In this document: piece by piece, positions 5,942 through 9,853 of the stretch
How positions within the stretch are numbered: the first letter of the stretch is position 1
How the letters are laid out: every line of letters starts with the position of its first letter
Origin: Alistipes sp.
GTDB lineage: Bacteria > Bacteroidota > Bacteroidia > Bacteroidales > Rikenellaceae
NCBI GenBank assembly: GCA_017380275.1
Contig: JAFOEH010000081.1
Coordinates: 1 to 9,853, forward strand
Direction of reading: 5' to 3'
Length of the DNA: 9,853 nt
Program-made: the position numbers and the translations under genes
The notes under the pieces: generated by a model
Seen by the model: only the letters and a program-made list of their open reading frames with translations
Told to the model about the DNA's origin: nothing
Database searches by the model: none

Positions 5942-7132
5942 TTATAGTAGTTTTTCGATTTTATCAACAATGCGGTCAGCAACATCGCGCTTCGACATCA
6001 AGGGCAACTCCTCGGCACCCTCGCCGTCGATAAGCGTCACGATGTTAGTATCGCCACGGAAGCCTGCGCCAGCCTTGCGCAGTGAGTTCAGGACGATGAA
6101 GTCGAAATTCTTTCGCTTCAGCTTCGACTGCGCATTCTCCATCTCGTGCTGCGTCTCCATCGCAAAACCAACCAAAACACGGCTGCCCTTGCGCTCGCCC
6201 AATGCGGCGGCGATATCCTTGGTACGCTTCAGCGGAATCGACATATCACCATCGCCCTTCTTGAGCTTCTCGGTAGCAACCTCCTGGGGTGTGTAATCGG
6301 CAACGGCAGCGCACATCACAGCGCCATCCATCTGCTCGAACCTCGAAACGCAAGCCTCATACATCTGCTCGGCTGAGAGTACATCAACCCTCTCCACGCC
6401 TTTTGGCGCATCCAGAGCCGTACGGCCACTCACAAGCGTAACATCCGCACCTCGCTCGGCGAGAGCCTCCGCCACGGCATAGCCCATCTTACCCGAAGAG
6501 TGGTTCGAGATAAAGCGTACGGGGTCGATCGGCTCGATCGTAGCACCGGCCGTCACGAGAAAGCGCTTACCCTCTAAGCTCTTTTTTTTTTCAGCGAAGA
6601 TAGCCTCAACAGCCTTTACGATATCCTGCGGCTCGGCCATACGCCCCTTGCCCACAAGACCGCTGGCCAGGAAGCCCGAACCAGGCTCGATGATATGAAC
6701 TCCATCCTCGCGCAGACGCTCCATATTTCGCTGCGTAGCGACGTGGGCGTACATATCGAGGTCCATAGCCGGAGCTACGGCAACATCGCAACGCGCCGAG
6801 AGATAGGTCGTCAGCAGAAGGTTGTCGGCTACGCCCGTCGCCATCTTGGCCATCGTGTTGGCCGTTGCGGGGGCGATAAGATAGAGGTCGGCCCACTCGC
6901 CCAGCTTGACGTGCGAGTTCCACTCGCCATTCTCGGGATTGAAGAAATCGACAAGGATGGGATTTTGCGAGAGGGTGGCCATCGTAAGCGGCGTGATGAA
7001 CTGCTTGGCAAGGGGTGTCATCACCACCTTAACCTCGGCACCAGCACTGACCAATAAACGGCAAAGCACAGCCGACTTATAAGCGGCTATGCTACCCGTA
7101 ATTCCTAAGATAATATGTTTGCCTTTTAACAT
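5942..7132 (-). CDS. coaBC: Bifunctional phosphopantothenoylcysteine decarboxylase/synthetase CoaBC (Dfp)
   Basis: This 396-residue enzyme performs two steps of coenzyme A synthesis. The CoaB domain (about 186-396) joins cysteine to 4'-phosphopantothenate using CTP; the FMN-dependent CoaC domain (about 1-180) decarboxylates the product to 4'-phosphopantetheine. CoaC features are GSIAAYK at 13-19, active-site His74 in NSHVKL, and PATANT at 88-93. CoaB features are ISNHSSGKMG with Asn210, AAVADY at 275-280, and the Lys-rich EKLKK loop at 288-292. Two CoaC positions differ from E. coli: the PxMNxxMW motif reads PAMDLDMY (Asp123 for Asn125), and the ACG motif reads ASG (Ser157 for Cys158). An A10 tract encodes the domain linker (Glu181-Lys184). 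The gene starts 70 bp after rpoZ, behind a hairpin, and ends 2 bp before recN. The overall identity is secure. Confidence 0.97.
   Translation of the reverse strand: MLKGKHIILGITGSIAAYKSAVLCRLLVSAGAEVKVVMTPLAKQFITPLTMATLSQNPILVDFFNPENGEWNSHVKLGEWADLYLIAPATANTMAKMATGVADNLLLTTYLSARCDVAVAPAMDLDMYAHVATQRNMERLREDGVHIIEPGSGFLASGLVGKGRMAEPQDIVKAVEAIFAEKKKSLEGKRFLVTAGATIEPIDPVRFISNHSSGKMGYAVAEALAERGADVTLVSGRTALDAPKGVERVDVLSAEQMYEACVSRFEQMDGAVMCAAVADYTPQEVATEKLKKGDGDMSIPLKRTKDIAAALGERKGSRVLVGFAMETQHEMENAQSKLKRKNFDFIVLNSLRKAGAGFRGDTNIVTLIDGEGAEELPLMSKRDVADRIVDKIEKLL
6582..6591 (-). repeat. A10 homopolymer (slippery tract) at the CoaC/CoaB linker
   Basis: Ten consecutive A on the coding strand give in-frame GAA AAA AAA AAG (Glu181-Lys184). 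They contain the heptamer A AAA AAG in the correct phase for -1 ribosomal slippage, as in E. coli dnaX. In the -1 frame a TAA follows at 6569-6567; in the other frame a TAG follows at 6576-6574. Either slip would release a complete CoaC domain without CoaB. Whether slippage occurs is not known. Confidence 0.7.
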
Positions 7133-7138
7133 AGTATT

Positions 7139-7164
7139 AAAGGACGTATTGAAAATACTCCTTT
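7139..7164 (-). promoter_or_regulatory. Hairpin just upstream of the coaBC start codon
   Basis: In the 70-bp rpoZ-coaBC gap, the minus strand reads AAAGGA-GTATT-TTC-AATAC-G-TCCTTT. This is an 11-bp stem with one bulged G and a 3-base loop, ending 6 bases before the coaBC ATG at 7132. No T-run follows, so it is not an ordinary terminator. Its position suggests control of coaBC translation or an mRNA processing site; this is inference. Confidence 0.5.
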
Positions 7165-7202
7165 TACAATCGTTAAATTATAAAAGGTATGTAACGTGGT
7201 GT

Positions 7203-7517
7203 CTACTTATCGCCGTTGCGGTAGTAGATCTCATCGTCGAGGAACTCCTCGGTAGCGATGATCACAGGCTTGGGCAGACGCTCGTAGTAACGCGAAATCT
7301 CAATCTGCTCGCGATTCTCGAAGGTCTCCTCCATAGTGTCGGTGGGCGACGAGAAGTCCGACAGCTTGCGGTTAAGCTCGGCCTTAAGCTCGGTCGAGAT
7401 CTGATTTGCGCGACGAGCGATGATGTTGATGCTCTCGTAGATGTTACCCGTATCCTTGTCAAGATCGACCAATTTGCGGGTAATGGTGTTGTTGGGAATG
7501 TTCTTCTTGATCTCCAT
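7203..7517 (-). CDS. rpoZ: DNA-directed RNA polymerase omega subunit, Bacteroidota type
   Basis: This 104-residue protein matches the RpoZ/Rpb6-like subunit that helps assemble beta' into RNA polymerase. The core omega signature is TGNIYESINIIARRANQI at 23-40, the helix that packs on beta'. The Bacteroidota form has a C-terminal extension, here PKPVIIATEEFLDDEIYYRN at about 82-101, which is strongly conserved in this phylum. It has no signal peptide and is highly charged. It lies 43 bp after bamD and 70 bp before coaBC, the usual position in this phylum. No Shine-Dalgarno sequence precedes the ATG; the leader is A-rich, as is normal in Bacteroidota. Similar small proteins are often listed only as hypothetical or Rpb6-domain proteins. 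Confidence 0.93.
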   Translation of the reverse strand: MEIKKNIPNNTITRKLVDLDKDTGNIYESINIIARRANQISTELKAELNRKLSDFSSPTDTMEETFENREQIEISRYYERLPKPVIIATEEFLDDEIYYRNGDK

Positions 7518-7560
7518 CTTTATGTGTAATTTTCGTTGTTACTCTTTCCTTTGGTTTGCC

Positions 7561-8373
7561 TTACTCCTCCACCTGATTCTTCTCGATGAATCGCTTGGCC
7601 ACCTCCGACACGTCATCGACCTCCTTCTTGTACTTCGACTCGGGGAACTCCATCACGAAGGTGTAGTAGGCATCGAGCGCCTCCATAAAACGGTCCAACT
7701 GCTTATCCTCGGCCGAGTTGTCGGCATACTTATAGGCCGACATCACGGTGTAGTACATCAAATCCTCGCGTCGGTGCGAGTCGGGGTACTGCTTCAGGGC
7801 GTTGCGGAAGGCGATGATTGCCGAGTTGTAACGCTCGATCTTGTAGTATGTGTAGGCATTGATGAACGACTTCTCGTGCAGACGCCACGTCAGATCGTCC
7901 GTCATCTCGCTGAAGAGCGAGAGTTGCTCACTCTCGGGATAGTGCGACATAAACTCCGAGATTGCGATGATGGCCTGACTCGTTCTCGACTGGTCACGCT
8001 CGGGGCCTGGGCACATATTGTAGAGGCTGATGGCATACATCGCCTCGGCGCTCTCGATAAAAGCCGAACGACCGAAGTTGCGGCGGAACTCATCGAACAT
8101 CATCGACGAGGCAGAGTAGTCGCCATCCTTGAAATGGCAGCGCGCCATATAGAAAGCGAGCGTATCCTCCTTCATCGTATTGTTGTAGTACGGAGCACAG
8201 GTCTCAAACAGAGTTACGGCCTTCGACCACTTCTCGGCGTTATAATAGACCATAGCTCTGTCGAAGATCAACTCGGCATCGCCCGTATTGATAACGCGCT
8301 GGATGTTCGAGCAGCTGCAAAAAGCCACCACCACAGCGATCAGAGCTACGATATAAGAGAGATTTTGTTTCAT
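7561..8373 (-). CDS. bamD: Outer membrane assembly lipoprotein BamD
   Basis: This 270-residue lipoprotein is the essential partner of BamA in the complex that folds beta-barrel proteins into the outer membrane. The start is taken as the ATG at 8373; a TTG two codons upstream (8379) is open but less likely. The N-terminus has a hydrophobic segment and the lipid-attachment Cys21 in FCSCS, a slightly irregular lipobox (Phe at -3). About 30-265 are tetratricopeptide-like helical repeats, for example AMVYYNAEKWSKAVTLFE, ARCHFKDGDYSASSMMFDEF and YYKIERYNSAIIAFRNALK, each followed by a turn such as YPDSHRRED. BamD is usually 240-290 residues. It heads the operon with rpoZ, coaBC and recN and is preceded by a consensus promoter. 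Identification by repeat pattern, lipobox and gene order is strong. Confidence 0.93.
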   Translation of the reverse strand: MKQNLSYIVALIAVVVAFCSCSNIQRVINTGDAELIFDRAMVYYNAEKWSKAVTLFETCAPYYNNTMKEDTLAFYMARCHFKDGDYSASSMMFDEFRRNFGRSAFIESAEAMYAISLYNMCPGPERDQSRTSQAIIAISEFMSHYPESEQLSLFSEMTDDLTWRLHEKSFINAYTYYKIERYNSAIIAFRNALKQYPDSHRREDLMYYTVMSAYKYADNSAEDKQLDRFMEALDAYYTFVMEFPESKYKKEVDDVSEVAKRFIEKNQVEE

Positions 8374-8414
8374 ATTCAAACCTTATACTACTGCTATGCA
8401 GGGTAATAATCGTG

Positions 8415-8422
8415 CAAAATTA
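8415..8422 (-). promoter_or_regulatory. -7 box of the bamD operon promoter
   Basis: TAATTTTG on the minus strand (8422-8415) matches the Bacteroidota -7 consensus TAnnTTTG exactly. It lies 41 bp upstream of the bamD ATG, giving a leader of about 35 bases. No convincing -33 TTTG is found at the standard spacing, though an A8 run lies upstream at 8427-8434 on the coding strand. Confidence 0.62.
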
Positions 8423-8530
8423 CACATTTTTTTTCATCTAACGACACTAAAACGCAATTATTATGTTTTTTGGCGAATAAAAACTCTTTTTATCCGATTT
8501 TTTCACCGCAGCCACCACCACACCACACAA

Positions 8531-8567
8531 AAAAAACGAGAACCCACTCCGCAAAAAACGAGAACCC
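8531..8567 (-). repeat. Direct repeat of a terminator 3' arm and T-tract
   Basis: The 15-base unit AAAAAACGAGAACCC occurs at 8531-8545 and again at 8553-8567 (plus-strand reading), 22 bp apart. On the minus strand each copy is GGGTTCTCG followed by T6-T8, that is, the descending arm and U-tract of the terminator. Either copy could pair with the single ascending arm at 8593-8582. Confidence 0.8.
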
Positions 8568-8593
8568 GCCAACTATATACAGGCAGGTTCTCG
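8553..8593 (-). terminator. Intrinsic terminator of the esterase gene
   Basis: Read on the minus strand, CGAGAACCTGCC (8593-8582) pairs with GGCGGGTTCTCG (8570-8559). The stem has 11 of 12 positions matched, the loop is 11 bases, and T6 follows (8558-8553). It stands about 145 bp past the esterase stop and isolates the esterase from the bamD operon downstream. Confidence 0.85.
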
Positions 8594-8622
8594 AATTATA
8601 GATTCACACCTCTGAAATTGTA

Positions 8623-8726
8623 TAACAAGAGCTATTTTGAGGCTGGTCGCAGTGGGCGAAACCGCAGCATACTCAGGCGTATGTGAGGATTTCGCACGCA
8701 AGCCAGACGCCAAAAGAGCCTTGTTA
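8623..8726. repeat. 104-bp imperfect palindrome, probable dispersed intergenic element
   Basis: The two ends are perfect inverted copies (TAACAAG at 8623-8629, CTTGTTA at 8720-8726). Inside follow paired GCT/AGC, TTTTG/CAAAA (8635-8639 with 8711-8715), GGCT/AGCC (8641-8644 with 8701-8704), GCGAAA/TTTCGC (8656-8661 with 8690-8695), CC/GG, and CATAC/GTATG (8668-8672 with 8679-8683), around a 6-base loop. So the whole element folds into one long, interrupted hairpin on either strand. It sits 11 bp after the esterase stop and before its terminator. The look is that of a REP- or MITE-like repeat or a structured 3' UTR. No target-site duplication is visible, and there is no second copy in the window. 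Confidence 0.65.
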
Positions 8727-8737
8727 GACGATTTCTT

Positions 8738-9853
8738 TTATTTTACATCATTCCAGTCGTCGGTTCGGAACGGCACGGCAGGAATTCCATATACGTTCTT
8801 CAGGTTACCCGGCGCGAAGTTGCGGAACGAATAGCGCACCGCCACGGGCTGCTTAACCTCATCGCTCCATACGGTCACCTCCGAAGTAGCCGAGAGTGTA
8901 GCCTGAGCCTTACGGAACACCTTATCTGCCCCCGCAATCTCAAAACCGACAATCTCATCGTGCTTCGGAATAAGTCCCAACGCGCAGTTCGACATCGTGA
9001 TAACAGCCTTACCATCCTTGATGCTGTAAGCGGCCATCTGTGGAGCCTTTGGCTCGAAGCCCAACTGACCGTAAGTCTGCTGAAGCGCCAGCGCAGCCAG
9101 ACGCTGACCAACCTCAAACTTCTTGGCCGGATGGATACAGGGATCATCACCAATATCGGTCGTTGCAGCCATTCCCGAATTAGGAATCTTCTCCAGGGCA
9201 CGCACCTGATTCTCGACAAAGAGCGGATAGGCTGTATCATTCGATGCGCCGTATCCGTGCGGAGCAATCATAACGTAGTAGAATGGCATTGCGTTCTCCT
9301 TATCGCCCCAATCCTCGCGCCACTGCTTGACCATACGGGCCATCATCGTGTCGTAGTGGTCGTTATCGCCAAGATTTGAGCAACCCTGATACCAGAGAAA
9401 ACCCTTAGCCGAGAAATTGCGAATCGGGGCAATCATACCGCAATAAAGCTCCGTAGGCTTGATCGAGTGAACGCTCTTCTTATGCTCGATCTGCTCCTTC
9501 GAGAGAATATCCTCCAATGCCGACTGTGGCATCCACGACTCTACGCGCGTACCTCCCCAGCTGGTGTTGATAATTCCGATGGGAATATCGACACCCATTG
9601 CAAGGTTGTAGGCAAAGAAGTATGCCGTTGCCGACATCTCCGCCACGCTTGCGGGCGCAGCCACCTGCCACTGACCCTTGCAGTCATCCAGATCCTCGAA
9701 CGAGCGGGCACGCTCGACCTTAAACATACGGATCTTGTTCTCCATCTGCGAAGCCGAGAGGATGTAATCGAGCGAGTTCTCCACGGGCTGGCGGTCGAAA
9801 CCCTTGACGGGCATCTCCATATTGCTCTGGCCCGAGCATACCCACACGTCACC
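8738..9853 (-). CDS. Sialate O-acetylesterase family protein, 5' end outside window
   Basis: This is the last 371 residues of an SGNH-type carbohydrate esterase (SASA/SIAE family), which removes O-acetyl groups from sialic acids or other glycans so that exo-enzymes can act. The frame is open to the window edge (GDVWVCSGQSN), so the GTG at 9847 is internal. Roughly the first 100 residues (signal peptide and an N-terminal beta domain in relatives) are missing. Visible motifs are GQSNMEMPV with the nucleophile Ser10 of the fragment, IINTSWGGTRVESWMP, GFLWYQGCSN, and the catalytic-His block DDPCIHPAKKFEVGQRL (His241). Many relatives have Asp two residues before this His; here it is Cys. It ends with VPFRTDDW, typical of the family. 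It has its own terminator and precedes, but is not part of, the bamD operon. Exact substrate is unknown; xylan or other acetyl esters are possible. Confidence 0.9.
   Translation of the reverse strand, partial: GDVWVCSGQSNMEMPVKGFDRQPVENSLDYILSASQMENKIRMFKVERARSFEDLDDCKGQWQVAAPASVAEMSATAYFFAYNLAMGVDIPIGIINTSWGGTRVESWMPQSALEDILSKEQIEHKKSVHSIKPTELYCGMIAPIRNFSAKGFLWYQGCSNLGDNDHYDTMMARMVKQWREDWGDKENAMPFYYVMIAPHGYGASNDTAYPLFVENQVRALEKIPNSGMAATTDIGDDPCIHPAKKFEVGQRLAALALQQTYGQLGFEPKAPQMAAYSIKDGKAVITMSNCALGLIPKHDEIVGFEIAGADKVFRKAQATLSATSEVTVWSDEVKQPVAVRYSFRNFAPGNLKNVYGIPAVPFRTDDWNDVK

Larger units (their letters stand above)
8374..8737. other. 364-bp gene-free region between bamD and the esterase gene
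   Basis: This AT-rich stretch holds, from left to right: the bamD leader and promoter (8374-8422); an A/T-rich part with a weak 7-bp dyad ATAAAAA-N3-TTTTTAT at 8477-8493 and no clear function; a duplicated terminator arm (8531-8567); the terminator of the esterase gene (8553-8593); and the 104-bp palindrome (8623-8726). Small open frames across it lack any family resemblance, and no tRNA or known RNA is apparent. Confidence 0.75.

Noticed and set aside
7177..7182. TATAAT on the minus strand in the rpoZ-coaBC gap as a coaBC promoter
   Set aside because: Bacteroidota primary promoters use TAnnTTTG rather than TATAAT, and neither that box nor a -33 TTTG is found here at proper spacing.
7441..8406. 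A 321-codon open frame on the plus strand, antisense to bamD
   Set aside because: Its translation is rich in Leu, Val, His and Arg with no domain, it overlaps bamD and part of rpoZ, and bamD has repeats, lipobox and synteny. The frame stays open because of codon bias on the opposite strand.
8477..8493. AT-only dyad ATAAAAA-N3-TTTTTAT as a regulatory site or terminator
   Set aside because: The stem has only A-T pairs, lacks a following T-run in a useful place, and such dyads are common in AT-rich gaps.
8531..8567. Two repeat copies as a minimal CRISPR array
   Set aside because: Only two 15-base copies with a 7-base spacer occur, and they are explained by a duplicated terminator arm; no cas genes are near.
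8637..8834. A 65-codon plus-strand frame over the palindrome
   Set aside because: It starts with TTG, runs through the hairpin into the antisense of the esterase gene, and is better explained as a translation of the repeat element.

Overview
The window looks like a chromosomal segment of a gut Bacteroidales bacterium, most likely Alistipes or another member of the Rikenellaceae. This rests on the Bacteroidota-type gene order bamD-rpoZ-coaBC-recN, promoters matching the Bacteroidota -7 consensus TAnnTTTG, absence of Shine-Dalgarno sequences before most genes, exported glycan-active proteins, and GC-rich coding sequence with AT-rich gaps. The genus is inference; the phylum is close to certain.

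Left part (1-1924, plus strand): the 3' part of groEL, an intrinsic terminator whose T-tract runs directly into a Bacteroidota promoter, then a secreted ThuA-domain protein. The ThuA gene converges, with only 3 bp between stop codons, on a minus-strand pair tatA-LPS kinase (2877-1928), whose reading frames overlap by 4 bp.

Middle (3054-8422, minus strand): a probable operon bamD, rpoZ (omega), coaBC, recN and, only 21 bp after recN, a GH88 glycoside hydrolase lipoprotein, closed by a strong intrinsic terminator at 3054-3089. It combines outer-membrane assembly, RNA polymerase assembly, coenzyme A synthesis and double-strand-break repair. The GH88 enzyme is a functional outsider that is transcribed last. 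coaBC carries an A10 tract exactly at the junction of its two enzymatic domains, and two residues important for its decarboxylase domain differ from the textbook E. coli enzyme.

Right part (8374-9853): a 364-bp gene-free gap with the bamD promoter, a terminator with a duplicated 3' arm, and a 104-bp imperfect palindrome that is probably a dispersed intergenic repeat. Beyond it lies a sialate O-acetylesterase-type gene, on the minus strand and cut off by the window edge.

Most of the window is ordinary core genome. No defence system, phage, insertion sequence, CRISPR array, rRNA or tRNA was found. The items most worth a second look are the 104-bp palindrome, the A10 tract in coaBC, the altered CoaC residues, and the nested terminator/promoter.
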